From positions 1 through 64,000 of the forward strand of contig NZ_JAHBGC010000052.1 in assembly GCF_018390645.1 (NCBI RefSeq): a DNA stretch of 64,000 nt. Direction: 5' to 3'. Positions within the stretch are counted from its first letter, which is position 1, and each line of letters starts with the position of its first letter. The position numbers were made by a program, and so were the translations under genes. Origin of the DNA: Ancylobacter dichloromethanicus (GTDB lineage: Bacteria > Pseudomonadota > Alphaproteobacteria > Rhizobiales > Xanthobacteraceae). Of the stretch, positions 23,977-33,033 are shown piece after piece. The notes beneath the pieces are model-generated. The model was given only the letters and a program-made list of their open reading frames with translations. It was not told where the DNA came from and did no database searches.

Positions 23977-24432
23977 CTATTCGGCCGGGCCCGGCGGGGT
24001 GGGCACCGGACCAGCCGGATGGGATGCGCCCGCCGGCGCGGCGGAGACGGCGGGCCGCGGTGCCGCCACGCCGGCCGGTGCGGCCTTGCTCGCCGCCGTG
24101 ACGACCGGCCGGGTCAGGACGGGCGGGCGCGCGACGATGCGGCGCTGCGCGGTCTCGACCACGCCGGCGATCTTCTCGAACCGCTTCAGGCGGACGATCT
24201 CGGCGTTGAGCCGGTCGAGCTCCTCGCCGATGGCGCGGCAGATCGCCCGGTAGCTTTCGGGCGTGAGCCGGTCACGCATATAGGCGACGCCGCGCTCGCG
24301 CTCCGGGTCGCCGCTTTTCAGCACCACCGGAGCCACGGCCAGCAGCGCTTCGGCCTGAACCTGGCCGGAACTGCGGCGTGCTTCATCGAAAATGCCGCGC
24401 AGGTCTTCAACGAGTCGATCTTCTCTTGCCAT
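23977..24432 (-). CDS. Unknown helical protein inside the GTA region, opposite strand
   Basis: With start ATG 24432 the product has 151 residues: a helical region (EDRLVEDLRGIFDEARRSSG), RLTPESYRAICRAIGEELDRL (a likely coiled coil) and a Pro/Ala-rich tail of about 50 residues. A longer frame reaches 24591 but overlaps the start of the endolysin gene on the other strand, so the shorter start is preferred. It is convergent with the tail operon (15-bp gap) and divergent from the lysis module. A regulator role is possible; no family is recognised. Confidence 0.55.
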   Translation of the reverse strand: MAREDRLVEDLRGIFDEARRSSGQVQAEALLAVAPVVLKSGDPERERGVAYMRDRLTPESYRAICRAIGEELDRLNAEIVRLKRFEKIAGVVETAQRRIVARPPVLTRPVVTAASKAAPAGVAAPRPAVSAAPAGASHPAGPVPTPPGPAE

Positions 24433-24581
24433 GCCGAGCGGAGCCTCTCGTCCGTAGCCAGCTAATCGCAAAAATGGTCTCGGAAGCCCGGTATTTTTGC
24501 AACCGTGCTCCGGTAGTGGCGTGGTTAACATATCCTTAATCCCCAGAAATAACCCAAAAAATCGTGCAACGGAGCCATGCA

Positions 24582-25379
24582 ATGACCGCATCGAGCTTCG
24601 ACGAGGCGCTGAAGCGCGTGCTCGTCCATGAGGGCGGCTATGCCGACCACCCCGCCGATCCCGGCGGGGCGACCATGAAGGGCGTCACCCAGCGCGTCTA
24701 TGACGGCTGGCGCGCCCGCCATGGCCTGCCGCAGCGGCCGGTGCGGCGGATCGAGCCGGGCGAGGTGGCGGCGATCTACCGGCGCCAGTACTGGGACGCG
24801 GTGCGCGGCGACGATCTGCCGGCCGGGCTCGACTACGCGCTGTTCGACGCGGCGGTGAATTCCGGCCCCGCCCAGGCGGCGAAATGGCTGCAGCGCACGC
24901 TGAAGGTCGCCGCCGACGGCCAGATCGGCGAGGCGACGCTGGCGGGACTGGCGGGACGCGACGCGGCGACGCTGGTCGACGGCGTGTGCGACCGGCGCCT
25001 CGCCATGCTGCGGACCTTGCGCACCTTTGCCACCTTCGGCGCCGGCTGGACCCGCCGCGTCGCCGAGGTGCGGGCCGTGGCGGAGCGGATGGCGGGCGCG
25101 GCCGGTGCCGCGGTGGCGGAAGCGCCCGACAGCGCCGGCGCGGCGCGGGCGCGGCCCGCCGACACCAGGCTCTCGCGCACGCCGGAAGGAGCGGGCGGGC
25201 TGATCAGCGGGGCCGGCGCGCTCGGCGCGGTGGTGGCCGAGCAGGCCGACCGGCTGGCGCCGCTGGCCGGCCTCGCCGAGCCGCTGAAATGGCTGTTCGC
25301 GGCGCTGATGCTGGCCGGCGTGGGGCTGACGCTGCGCGGGGCGCTGGCGCGAATCAATGCCGGGGAGGTGGCGCGGTGA
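24582..25379 (+). CDS. GH108 endolysin with C-terminal membrane segment
   Basis: The 265-residue muramidase has the GH108 signature FDEALKRVLVHEGGY (catalytic Glu 17), ADHPADPGGATMKGVTQ and YWDAVRGDDLPAGLDYALFD, then a peptidoglycan-binding-3-like part with AADGQIGEATLAGL. After about residue 180 come a linker and a hydrophobic helix (LKWLFAALMLAGVGLTL), so the enzyme may be membrane-tethered. GGAG lies 7 nt before ATG 24582. A low-GC 149-bp spacer upstream may hold its own promoter. It overlaps the spanin gene by 4 bp. Confidence 0.85.
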   Translation: MTASSFDEALKRVLVHEGGYADHPADPGGATMKGVTQRVYDGWRARHGLPQRPVRRIEPGEVAAIYRRQYWDAVRGDDLPAGLDYALFDAAVNSGPAQAAKWLQRTLKVAADGQIGEATLAGLAGRDAATLVDGVCDRRLAMLRTLRTFATFGAGWTRRVAEVRAVAERMAGAAGAAVAEAPDSAGAARARPADTRLSRTPEGAGGLISGAGALGAVVAEQADRLAPLAGLAEPLKWLFAALMLAGVGLTLRGALARINAGEVAR

Positions 25380-25624
25380 CGGTGCTGCTGGGACTGCTGG
25401 CGAGCCCGCTCGGGCGGAGCGCGGCGCTGATCCTCGCCGCCCTCGCGCTGGCCGGGGGGATCTATCTCAAGGGACGCCTGGAAGGCCGGGCGGCCTGTGT
25501 GGCGGAGGGAGAACGCGATGTGCTTTCCACGATCGAACGCGCGGGGCGCGCGCGGGCTGATGCTGATCGGCGCAATGCTGACGACGGCCGGCTGCGCGAC
25601 GACGACGCCTTCCGCCGCGACTAG
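25376..25624 (+). CDS. Inner-membrane spanin (Rz-like)
   Basis: The 82-residue product starts at GTG 25376 inside the endolysin stop (GTGA). It has one N-terminal membrane helix (about residues 14-33) and a charged periplasmic helical part (TIERAGRARADADRRNADDG). This is the layout of an i-spanin. The decisive evidence is the lipoprotein gene nested out of frame in its 3' half. Rz proteins diverge quickly, so sequence homology is not expected to be strong. Confidence 0.7.
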   Translation: MTVLLGLLASPLGRSAALILAALALAGGIYLKGRLEGRAACVAEGERDVLSTIERAGRARADADRRNADDGRLRDDDAFRRD

Positions 25625-25748
25625 GGGCGCGTGCGGGGCGTTCGCGCCGATCAACTGGGCGATTGAGGACACCGACCCGACCATCCGCCAGGTGAAGGCG
25701 CACAACGCGGTGGGGCGGGAATTGTGCGGCTGGCGCGGGAGGGGGTGA
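25518..25748 (+). CDS. Outer-membrane spanin lipoprotein (Rz1-like), nested in Rz
   Basis: ATG 25518 lies in another frame within the Rz gene, with GGAGG 9 nt upstream. The 76-residue product has a hydrophobic signal (LMLIGAMLTTAGC) with the lipidation Cys at residue 26; -3 is Thr, so the lipobox is not canonical. The short mature part has two further Cys and the run FAPINWAIEDTDPTIRQVK ending in HNAVGRELCGW, a pattern I associate with rhizobial phage Rz1 proteins. It extends 124 bp beyond the Rz stop. Confidence 0.72.
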   Translation: MCFPRSNARGARGLMLIGAMLTTAGCATTTPSAATRGACGAFAPINWAIEDTDPTIRQVKAHNAVGRELCGWRGRG

Positions 25749-25896
25749 GGCAACTCCTTCGCTTTGCCCGGCGGGGAGAGGGAGCCGCCTGCCTTGCGGC
25801 TGCCTCGGCTTGGCGGCCCGCACCTGACATCGGCGTCGCGCGGTGGCATGCTCGGCGCGCCGCGCTCACCCTGCGCGGCGTGCCTGAGGAACCGCC

Positions 25897-26583
25897 GTGC
25901 GCCTGCTTGTCGTCGAGGACGATCCCGATCTGAACCGCCAGATGGTCGAGGCGCTGGTCGAGGCCGGCTATGCCGTCGACCGCGCCCATGATGGCGAGGA
26001 AGGCCATTTCCTCGGCGACACCGAGCCCTATGACGCGGTGGTGCTCGATATCGGCCTGCCGAAGATGGACGGCCTTTCCGTGCTGGAGGCGTGGCGGCGC
26101 GAGGGGCGCAAGATGCCGGTGCTGATTCTTACCGCCCGCGACCGCTGGAGCGACAAGGTGCAGGGCTTCGACGCCGGCGCCGACGACTATGTCGCCAAGC
26201 CTTTCCACATGGAGGAGGTGCTGGCGCGCATCCGCGCCCTGCTGCGCCGCGCCGCCGGCCACGCCGCCAGCGAACTGACCTGCGGGCCGGTCATGCTGGA
26301 CACCCGCTCGGGCCGGGTGACGGTGAATGGCCGGCAGGTGAAGCTGACCTCGCACGAGCACCGGCTGCTCGCCTATCTCATGCATCATGGCGGGCGGGTG
26401 GTGTCGCGCACCGAATTGGTCGAGCACCTTTACGACCAGGATTTCGACCGCGATTCCAACACCATAGAGGTGTTCGTCGGGCGCCTGCGCAAGAAGCTGG
26501 AGGTCGACGTGATCCAGACCGTGCGCGGGCTGGGCTATCTGCTGGTGGCGCCCGAAAGCCCGCGCAGCGAGCCCCTGCGCTGA
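25897..26583 (+). CDS. feuP: OmpR-family response regulator FeuP
   Basis: The 228-residue regulator has a receiver domain (acidic pocket VEDDPDLN, phospho-Asp in VVLDIGLPKMDG at about residue 51, Thr in LTARD, Lys in AKPFHMEEV) and a winged-helix domain (about 130-220) with HEHRLLAYLMHHGGRVVSR. The blocks RDRWSDKVQGFDAGADDYV and VEHLYDQDFDRDSNTIEVF match rhizobial FeuP closely. It begins with GTG, with GAGGAA before it. FeuP/FeuQ controls cyclic glucan export in Sinorhizobium and was first linked to iron uptake in Rhizobium leguminosarum. The stop overlaps the feuQ start (TGATG). Confidence 0.88.
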   Translation: MRLLVVEDDPDLNRQMVEALVEAGYAVDRAHDGEEGHFLGDTEPYDAVVLDIGLPKMDGLSVLEAWRREGRKMPVLILTARDRWSDKVQGFDAGADDYVAKPFHMEEVLARIRALLRRAAGHAASELTCGPVMLDTRSGRVTVNGRQVKLTSHEHRLLAYLMHHGGRVVSRTELVEHLYDQDFDRDSNTIEVFVGRLRKKLEVDVIQTVRGLGYLLVAPESPRSEPLR

Positions 26584-27962
26584 TGCGCGCCGGCTCGCTG
26601 GCGCTTCGGCTGTTCGTCTCGGCGACGGTGGTGAGCGTCGCCGTGCTGGCGATCACCGGGTTCGCGCTGCATTCGGTCTATCGCGCGGCGGTGGAGCGGT
26701 CCTTCGACCAGCGGCTCGACGTCTATCTCAAGACCATCGTCGCCGACGTCGCCAATTCGCCCGCCGGCACCATGCCGGAGCCGACCACGCTGGGCGACCC
26801 GCTGTTTAATTTCCCGATTTCCGGCTGGTACTGGCAGATCGCCCGCACCGACGGGCCGGCCCCGCAGGTGAAGACCTCGCGCTCCATGCCCGAGGGCAAG
26901 CTGCCGCTGCTGTTCGAGCGCAGCGAGAATTCCGACGTTTCCGGGCTGCGCGAGGGGTATGCCGAGGGCCCCGCCGGGCAAAGGCTGCGCATCGTCGAGC
27001 GGGTGGTCGACCTCGGCGAGGACGGGCGCTACGCCGTCGCGGTGGCGGCCGATGCCGGCGAGATCGAGGAGGAGGTCGAGGCGTTCGACCAGGCGCTGGC
27101 GGTGACGCTGGCGGTGCTGTGGGCGGCCTTCCTGCTGACGCTGGTGTTCCAGGTGCTGTTCGGCCTGCGCCCGCTCAAGCGCATGCTCGCCGCCCTGCAC
27201 GAGGTGCGCACCGGCCGGGCCGACCGCATCGAGGGCGCCTATCCCGTGGAGATCGCCCCGCTCGCCGCCGAGGTCAATGCGCTGATCGACACCAATCGCG
27301 AGATCGTCGAGCGCGCCCGCACCCATGTCGGCAACCTCGCCCATGCGCTGAAAACGCCGATCTCGGTGCTGCAGAACGAGGCGGCGCGCGGCAGTGCCGT
27401 CGACCCCGCGCTCGCCGCCAAGGTGACCGAGCAGGCACACATCATGAAGGAGCAGGTGGCGCATCATCTGGAGCGGGCGCGGATGGCCGCGCGCGCCTCC
27501 GTCGTCACCACGGTGGAGGAGGTTGAGCCGATCGTCGCCCGGCTCGCCGCGACGCTGGCCAAGGTGCATCGCGGCAAGGGCGTGGCGGTGGAGGCGGAGG
27601 TCGCCGGCGGCGTGCGCTTTCGCGGCGAGCGGCAGGACCTTGAGGAAATCCTCGGCAACCTCGTCGACAATGGCTGCAAATGGGCGCGCTCGCTGGTCGA
27701 GATCGCCGTCGCCCCGATGCCGGGCGGCAGCGGCGGGCGGGACTATTTCGAGATCGTCATCGACGATGACGGGCCGGGCCTGACCCCCGAGCAGCAGACC
27801 GAGGCGCTGAAGCGCGGCAAGCGGCTGGACGAGACCCAGCCGGGCTCGGGGCTCGGCCTGTCGATCGTCGCCGAACTGGTCGGGCTCTATGGCGGGCGGC
27901 TGACGCTCGGCCGCTCGCCCTTCGGCGGCCTGCGCTGCGTGGTCCGGCTGCCGGCCGCCTGA
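26583..27962 (+). CDS. feuQ: Sensor histidine kinase FeuQ
   Basis: The 459-residue inner-membrane kinase has two membrane segments (about residues 9-31 and 165-190) around a periplasmic sensor domain of about 130 residues. A HAMP-like linker (LRPLKRMLAALHEVRTG) precedes the dimerisation helix with the phospho-accepting His in VGNLAHALKTPISVL (about residue 258). ATPase boxes are N (EILGNLVDNGCKWA), G1 (IDDDGPGL) and G2 (GSGLGLSIV). This is a PhoQ/FeuQ-type kinase. It is co-transcribed with feuP. Confidence 0.88.
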   Translation: MRAGSLALRLFVSATVVSVAVLAITGFALHSVYRAAVERSFDQRLDVYLKTIVADVANSPAGTMPEPTTLGDPLFNFPISGWYWQIARTDGPAPQVKTSRSMPEGKLPLLFERSENSDVSGLREGYAEGPAGQRLRIVERVVDLGEDGRYAVAVAADAGEIEEEVEAFDQALAVTLAVLWAAFLLTLVFQVLFGLRPLKRMLAALHEVRTGRADRIEGAYPVEIAPLAAEVNALIDTNREIVERARTHVGNLAHALKTPISVLQNEAARGSAVDPALAAKVTEQAHIMKEQVAHHLERARMAARASVVTTVEEVEPIVARLAATLAKVHRGKGVAVEAEVAGGVRFRGERQDLEEILGNLVDNGCKWARSLVEIAVAPMPGGSGGRDYFEIVIDDDGPGLTPEQQTEALKRGKRLDETQPGSGLGLSIVAELVGLYGGRLTLGRSPFGGLRCVVRLPAA

Positions 27963-28055
27963 GGTGGCGCGGTAGAGGTGACGGGGCCGCGCTTTCGCCC
28001 TATTGCTCTTCCTTGGTGCGAAAGGTGCCGTGTCGAAGCTGGAGGACGAAATTTC

Positions 28056-28523
28056 ATGCGCGCATACCAATTCGTGGCCGTGGGCCTTGTCGCCGGGGCC
28101 CTCGCGGGCTGCAGCACCGCGCAGGAAAATCCGAACACGGTCGGCGGCGCGGCCATCGGCGCGGTGGCGGGCGGCGTGATCGGCCAGCTCGCCGGCCACA
28201 ACACCGCCAGCACGCTGGTCGGCGCGGCGGTGGGCGGCCTGATCGGCGGCACCATCGGCAATGCGCTCGACCAGCAGGACCGGCAGCGCGCTCGCGAGGC
28301 CGAGACGCAGGCGCTGGAATATGGCAATCCGGGCGCGCCGGTGAGCTGGCGCGGCGACAGCGGCGCCTATGGCACCATCGTCCCCGGCCCGGCCTATGCG
28401 CGTGGCGGCTCGCCCAAATGCCGCGAATTCACCCACACCATCTACATCAACGGCCAGCCGCAGACCGCGCGCGGCACCGCCTGCCGCAACCCCGACGGCA
28501 CCTGGTCGCCGGTCGCCGGCTGA
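28056..28523 (+). CDS. Glycine-zipper outer-membrane lipoprotein (17 kDa antigen-like)
   Basis: The 155-residue lipoprotein has the lipobox LAGC (Cys at about residue 19), then a glycine-zipper region with repeated GGAAIGAVAGGVIGQLAG and GAAVGGLIGGTIGNALDQQD. This is the 2TM glycine-zipper domain of SlyB/17-kDa antigens, which inserts in the outer membrane. The C-terminal part with CREFTHTIYINGQ and GTACRNPDGTW is the usual surface-antigen tail with a Cys pair. Start ATG 28056 has GGAGGACG upstream at about 15 nt. A stable hairpin (28537-28565) follows the stop. Confidence 0.85.
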   Translation: MRAYQFVAVGLVAGALAGCSTAQENPNTVGGAAIGAVAGGVIGQLAGHNTASTLVGAAVGGLIGGTIGNALDQQDRQRAREAETQALEYGNPGAPVSWRGDSGAYGTIVPGPAYARGGSPKCREFTHTIYINGQPQTARGTACRNPDGTWSPVAG

Positions 28524-28671
28524 GCCCGCGTCTGCCCTGCGCGCCCCGTGGCGGGGTGACGCAGGCGGGTGCGAACTCGCGGGACTGTGAGCCTGCGTCG
28601 ATCCGACCGAGGGTGTTACGGATTGGCGTCGGCGTCCCGGTCGGCTACCCCAGCGCATTAGAGGAAGACTA

Positions 28672-29802
28672 ATGTTGCTGTGGATCGCCTTTTCGCTGAT
28701 GACGGCGGCCGCCATTCTGGCGGTGCTGTGGCCGTTGCGCACCGGCGCGGCGACGCGGGCCGCCGGCACCGCCGACGCCGACCTCGCCGTCTATCGCGAC
28801 CAGCTGGCGGAGATCGCACGCGACCGCGCCACCGGCCTCATCGGCACGGCCGAGGGCGAGGCGGCGCGGGCCGAGGTCGCCCGTCGCATCCTGCGGGCCA
28901 CGGCCGAGATCGGGCAGGAAGGCGCCGTGTCCGGCGGCGACCGGCGCCGGCGGCTGGTGGCGGCGATCGCCCTGGTCGGGGTGCCGCTGCTGGCGGGCGG
29001 GCTGTATCTCTGGCTCGGCTCGCCGCTCTACCCGCCGCAGCCGCTGGCGCAGCGGCTGGAGGCGCAGCCGAACCCCTCCGACATCGCCATCCTCATCCGC
29101 AAGGTCGAGACCCATCTCGAAGCCAATCCGGATGACGGGCGCGGCTATGAGGTGGTGGCGCCGATCTATGCCCGCATCGGCCGCTTCGACGATGCCGCGC
29201 GGGCCTGGGCCAATGCCATCCGGCTGCTCGGCCCCAGTGCCGTGCGCGAGACCGGGCTCGGCGAGGCGCTGATGGCGCAGGCCGGCGGGGTGGTGACGGG
29301 CGCGGCCAAGTCGGCGTTCGAGGCGGCGCTGGCCGCCGACCCGAAAGACCCCAAGGCACGCTATTTCCTCGGCCTCGCCGCCGAGCAGGACGGCAGGAAC
29401 GCGCAGGCGGCCGCGATCTGGAGCGCGCTGGCGGCCGACACGCCGGCCGACGCGCCCTGGCGCGGCCTGCTGGGCGACGCCCTTGCCCGTGTCGGCGCCG
29501 AGATGCCGGCCCCCGCCGCCGCTTCCGGCCCCGGCGCGGCCGATGTGGCGGCCGCCGAGAGCCTCACGCCCGCGCAGCGCCAACAGATGATCCGCGGCAT
29601 GGTGGAGCGGCTGGAAGCGCGGCTGGCGGAGCAGGGCGACGATATCGACGGCTGGCTGCGGCTGATGCGGGCCTGGAGCGTGCTCGGCGACGGGGCCAAG
29701 GCGAAGAGCGCCGCCGGGCAGGCGCGCCAGCATTTCGCCGGCGACACCGCCGCGCTCGGCCGCATCGACGCGCTGGCGCGCGAACTCGGGCTCGGGAGCT
29801 GA
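28672..29802 (+). CDS. ccmI: Cytochrome c maturation protein CcmI (CycH)
   Basis: Apocytochrome c chaperone that presents the haem-binding CXXCH motif to CcmF/CcmH. The 376-residue protein starts with a membrane helix ([20 protein letters not shown]), then [19 protein letters not shown], the classic CcmI N-terminal block. A second membrane helix (about 100-120) precedes TPR repeats (about 145-370). It is the first gene of ccmI-ccmE-ccmF-ccmH (cycHJKL order). GAGGAAG lies just before the ATG. Confidence 0.93.
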   Translation: MLLWIAFSLMTAAAILAVLWPLRTGAATRAAGTADADLAVYRDQLAEIARDRATGLIGTAEGEAARAEVARRILRATAEIGQEGAVSGGDRRRRLVAAIALVGVPLLAGGLYLWLGSPLYPPQPLAQRLEAQPNPSDIAILIRKVETHLEANPDDGRGYEVVAPIYARIGRFDDAARAWANAIRLLGPSAVRETGLGEALMAQAGGVVTGAAKSAFEAALAADPKDPKARYFLGLAAEQDGRNAQAAAIWSALAADTPADAPWRGLLGDALARVGAEMPAPAAASGPGAADVAAAESLTPAQRQQMIRGMVERLEARLAEQGDDIDGWLRLMRAWSVLGDGAKAKSAAGQARQHFAGDTAALGRIDALARELGLGS

Positions 29803-29806
29803 CGCC

Positions 29807-30253
29807 ATGACCCGCAAGGGACGCCGCCTTCTCGTCATTTCCTGCGCGCTCGGCATGCTCGGCATCGCCGCCGGGCTGGTGCTGTTCGCGCTCAACGACA
29901 CGATCGTGTTCTTCCGCACGCCGAGCGAGATCGCCGCCGAGGGCACCCGCCCCGGCACGCGGCTGCGGCTCGGCGGGCTGGTGAAGGATGGCAGCGTGGC
30001 GCATACTGACGGCACCCATGTGCGCTTCGTCGTCACCGACCACGGGGCGGACATGAGCGTGGCCTATGTCGGCCTGCTGCCCGACCTGTTCCGCGAGGGG
30101 CAGGGGGTGATCGCCGAGGGTGTCATCGCGCCCGACGGCAGCTTCGCGGCGGACAGCGTGCTCGCCAAGCATGACGAGAACTACATGCCCAAGGAAGTCG
30201 CCGAGGCGCTGAAGAAGCAGGGCGTGTGGAAGGAAGGGGAGGCGACGCCGTGA
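29807..30253 (+). CDS. ccmE: Haem chaperone CcmE (CycJ)
   Basis: The 148-residue membrane-anchored OB-fold protein binds haem covalently and passes it to CcmF. It has the N-terminal anchor ([20 protein letters not shown]), [12 protein letters not shown] and the haem-binding His in KHDENYMP at about residue 126-133. Length is typical. It follows ccmI by 4 bp. A REP-like element separates it from ccmF. Confidence 0.95.
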   Translation: MTRKGRRLLVISCALGMLGIAAGLVLFALNDTIVFFRTPSEIAAEGTRPGTRLRLGGLVKDGSVAHTDGTHVRFVVTDHGADMSVAYVGLLPDLFREGQGVIAEGVIAPDGSFAADSVLAKHDENYMPKEVAEALKKQGVWKEGEATP

Positions 30254-30287
30254 GGAGTGTCGGACGCTCCAGCCGCGTTGCTCAGAG

Positions 30288-30401
30288 CATCCTTCGAGGC
30301 TCGGGCGCTGCCCGAGCGCCTCGGGATGACGTTGCTCCCCGCAACGATCCTCCTGGTCATACCGTCATCCTGAGGCGCCGCGACGCGGCCTCGAAGGATG
30401 C
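30288..30401. repeat. REP-like dispersed repeat, family B
   Basis: It opens with CATCCTTCGAGGC and closes with GCCTCGAAGGATG, with GGATGACG and GTCATCC inside, so two convergent half-elements form a large palindrome. Related copies are at 40069-40195 and 59896-59994. It lies inside the ccm operon between ccmE and ccmF. Confidence 0.8.
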
Positions 30402-30419
30402 TTATCGGGGTACCCGCCC

Positions 30420-32420
30420 ATGAACCCGGAAATCGGCCATTACGCGCTGGTGCTCTCGCTCGCCGTCGCCATCCTGATGACGGTGATCCCGATCTGGGGC
30501 GCGCGGGCCGGCGACGCGGCGCTGATGAAGGTGGGCACGACGCTGGCGCTGGTGCTGGCCGGCTTTGTCGGCCTGTCCTTCGCGACGCTGGTGGTGGCCT
30601 ATGTGCAGTCCGATTTCTCGGTGCTGAACGTGGTGGAGAACTCGCATTCGGCCAAGCCGCTGCTCTACCGCATCACCGGCACCTGGGGGAACCATGAGGG
30701 TTCCATGCTGCTGTGGGTGCTGGTGCTGGCGATCTTCGCGGCGCTGGTGGCGCTGTTCGGCAACAACCTGCCGGCGCGGCTGAAGGCCAATGTGCTGGGC
30801 GTGCAGGGCTCGGTGGCGACGGCGTTCCTGCTGTTCATCCTGCTCACCTCCAACCCGTTCACCCGGGTGATTCCGCCCCCCGCCGAGGGGCAGGACCTCA
30901 ACCCGATCCTGCAGGATATCGGCCTCGCCATCCACCCGCCGCTGCTCTATCTCGGCTATGTCGGCTTCTCCATCACCTTCGCCTTCGCGGTCGCGGCGCT
31001 GATCGAGGGCCGGATCGACGCCACCTGGGCGCGCTGGGTGCGGCCCTGGGCGCTGACCGCCTGGGCCTTCCTGACGCTCGGCATCGCCATGGGCTCCTAC
31101 TGGGCCTATTACGAACTCGGCTGGGGCGGCTGGTGGTTCTGGGACCCGGTGGAGAACGCCTCGCTGATGCCGTGGTTCGCCGGCACCGCGCTGATCCATT
31201 CCGCCGTGGTGATGGAAAAGCGCGACGCGCTGAAGGTGTGGACCGTCCTTCTCGCCATTCTCGCCTTCTCGCTGTCGCTGCTCGGCACCTTCCTGGTGCG
31301 CTCGGGCGTGCTGACCTCGGTGCACGCCTTCGCCACCGATCCCTCGCGCGGCGTGTTCATCCTCGCCATCCTGGTGTTCTTCATTGGCGGCTCGTTGGCG
31401 CTCTACGCGCTGCGGGCGCCGATGCTGCGCCAGGGCGGCCTGTTCGCGCCGGTCTCGCGCGAGGGCGCGCTGGTGCTGAACAACCTGCTGCTGACCGCCG
31501 CCGCCGCGGCGGTGCTGGTGGGCACGCTCTACCCGCTGGCGCTGGAGGCCCTCGACGGCTCGAAGATCACCGTCGGGCCGCCCTATTTCAACCTGACGGT
31601 GGGCGCGCTGATGCTGCCGGTGGCGTTCGCCATGCCGTTCGGGCCGCTGCTGGCGTGGAAGCGCGGCGACCTGATCGGCGCCAGCCAGCGGCTGATGGCG
31701 GCCTTCGGCGCGGGAATCGTGATCGCGGCGCTGGCCGCCTATGCGCAGGGCGGCGGGCCGGTGCTGGCGCCGTTCGGCATGGGGCTGGCGGCCTTCGTGG
31801 TGATCGGCGCGGTGGCCGAAGTGATCGAGCGCGCCGGCTTCGGCCGGGTGCCGAGGGCAACCGCCTTCGCCCGGCTGCGCGGCCTGCCGCGCGCGGTGTT
31901 CGGCGGGGCGCTGGCCCATGCCGGCGTCGGCGTCTGTCTGTTCGGCATCATCGCCGAGACCAGCTGGAACGCGGAGCGCATCGCCGGGGTGAAGGTCGGC
32001 GGCAGCTTCGAGGTGGGCGGCTACGAGCTGACCCTCGACCGGCTGGAGCCGCGCAACGGGCCGAACTACCGCGACCTCGTCGGGGTGTTCTCGGTCCGAC
32101 GCGGTGGGGTCGAGCATGGCACCATCGAATCGGCCAAGCGCCTGTTCACCGCCCGCAACATGCCGACCACCGAATCGGGCATCCGCACCATGGGGTTCAG
32201 CCAGCTCTATGTGAGCCTCGGCGACGAACTGCCGGGCGGCGGGGTGGGCGTGCGCGCCTATTGGAAGCCGTTCGTGACGCTGATCTGGATCGGCTCGATC
32301 ATCATGGCGCTCGGCGGCGCGCTGTCGCTCAGCGACCGGCGCCTGCGCGTCGGCGCGCCCAAGCCGGCGAAGAAGCCGAAGGTGAAGCCCGATCCCGCCT
32401 CACCGGTGCCGGCGGAATGA
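30420..32420 (+). CDS. ccmF: Haem lyase subunit CcmF (CycK)
   Basis: The 666-residue polytopic inner-membrane protein has about 14-15 hydrophobic segments. The WWD domain is clear at about residues 236-250 ([14 protein letters not shown]), as are the haem-ligand His regions ([33 protein letters not shown]). It receives haem from CcmE and ligates it to apocytochrome with CcmH/I. Its stop overlaps the ccmH start (ATGA). Start ATG 30420 follows immediately after the REP-like element. Confidence 0.96.
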   Translation: MNPEIGHYALVLSLAVAILMTVIPIWGARAGDAALMKVGTTLALVLAGFVGLSFATLVVAYVQSDFSVLNVVENSHSAKPLLYRITGTWGNHEGSMLLWVLVLAIFAALVALFGNNLPARLKANVLGVQGSVATAFLLFILLTSNPFTRVIPPPAEGQDLNPILQDIGLAIHPPLLYLGYVGFSITFAFAVAALIEGRIDATWARWVRPWALTAWAFLTLGIAMGSYWAYYELGWGGWWFWDPVENASLMPWFAGTALIHSAVVMEKRDALKVWTVLLAILAFSLSLLGTFLVRSGVLTSVHAFATDPSRGVFILAILVFFIGGSLALYALRAPMLRQGGLFAPVSREGALVLNNLLLTAAAAAVLVGTLYPLALEALDGSKITVGPPYFNLTVGALMLPVAFAMPFGPLLAWKRGDLIGASQRLMAAFGAGIVIAALAAYAQGGGPVLAPFGMGLAAFVVIGAVAEVIERAGFGRVPRATAFARLRGLPRAVFGGALAHAGVGVCLFGIIAETSWNAERIAGVKVGGSFEVGGYELTLDRLEPRNGPNYRDLVGVFSVRRGGVEHGTIESAKRLFTARNMPTTESGIRTMGFSQLYVSLGDELPGGGVGVRAYWKPFVTLIWIGSIIMALGGALSLSDRRLRVGAPKPAKKPKVKPDPASPVPAE

Positions 32421-32941
32421 GGGCGATGCGCGCAGGCTTCGCCTTTCTGCTGCTGACGCTGGCGCTCGCCGTCACCCCGGCTGCCGCCGTGCAGCCCGAC
32501 GAGGTGCTGCCCGACCCGGCGCAGGAGGCGCGGGCGCGCGAGCTCTCCAAGGAGCTGCGCTGCATGGTCTGCCAGAACCAGTCGATCGACGATTCCGACG
32601 CGCCGCTGGCGCGCGACCTGCGCCTGCTGGTGCGCGAGCGCATCCAGGACGGCGACAGCGACCGCGAGGTGATGGACTATCTGGTCGCCCGCTATGGCGA
32701 GTTCGTGCTGCTGCGCCCGACCTGGCACGGGGCCAACGCCATTCTGTGGCTGGCGCCGTTCGCGGTGCTGGTGTTCGGCGGCATCGGCCTGTTCGTCGCC
32801 TATCGCCGCCGCGCCGCGCAGGCGGGCTCCGCCGATGCCCCGGCGGTGGCGCCTTTGTCGCCGGAGGAAGAGGCGCGCCTGCGGGTCGCGCTCGGCGGCA
32901 CGGCCTCGCCGGAAGGCCCGGCGGACGTTACGAAACTTTAA
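32417..32941 (+). CDS. ccmH: Thiol-reducing protein CcmH/CcmL (CycL)
   Basis: The 174-residue protein has a signal peptide, the redox motif [16 protein letters not shown] (CXXC at about residue 49-52) in a three-helix bundle, and a C-terminal membrane helix ([21 protein letters not shown]). It keeps apocytochrome Cys reduced. The start ATG 32417 overlaps the ccmF stop; ATG 32426 is possible. It completes the ccm operon. Confidence 0.94.
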   Translation: MRAMRAGFAFLLLTLALAVTPAAAVQPDEVLPDPAQEARARELSKELRCMVCQNQSIDDSDAPLARDLRLLVRERIQDGDSDREVMDYLVARYGEFVLLRPTWHGANAILWLAPFAVLVFGGIGLFVAYRRRAAQAGSADAPAVAPLSPEEEARLRVALGGTASPEGPADVTKL

Positions 32942-33033
32942 CGCCGCCGCCAGACTGCGTTAAGGCGACGGCCTCTACGTTCTCGTTCAACGCTCCCGGT
33001 GGGGAGAGTGATTTGTCGAACGAGGAACGACTC

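Noticed and set aside
4718-25748. Active temperate prophage
   Set aside because: No integrase, repressor, replication gene or att-like repeats flanking the whole cluster were found, and the g12-g15 set and short tape measure are GTA traits.
28524-28671. Possible tRNA or small RNA in the gap before ccmI
   Set aside because: There is a hairpin at 28537-28565 but no cloverleaf, T-loop or CCA-end pattern.
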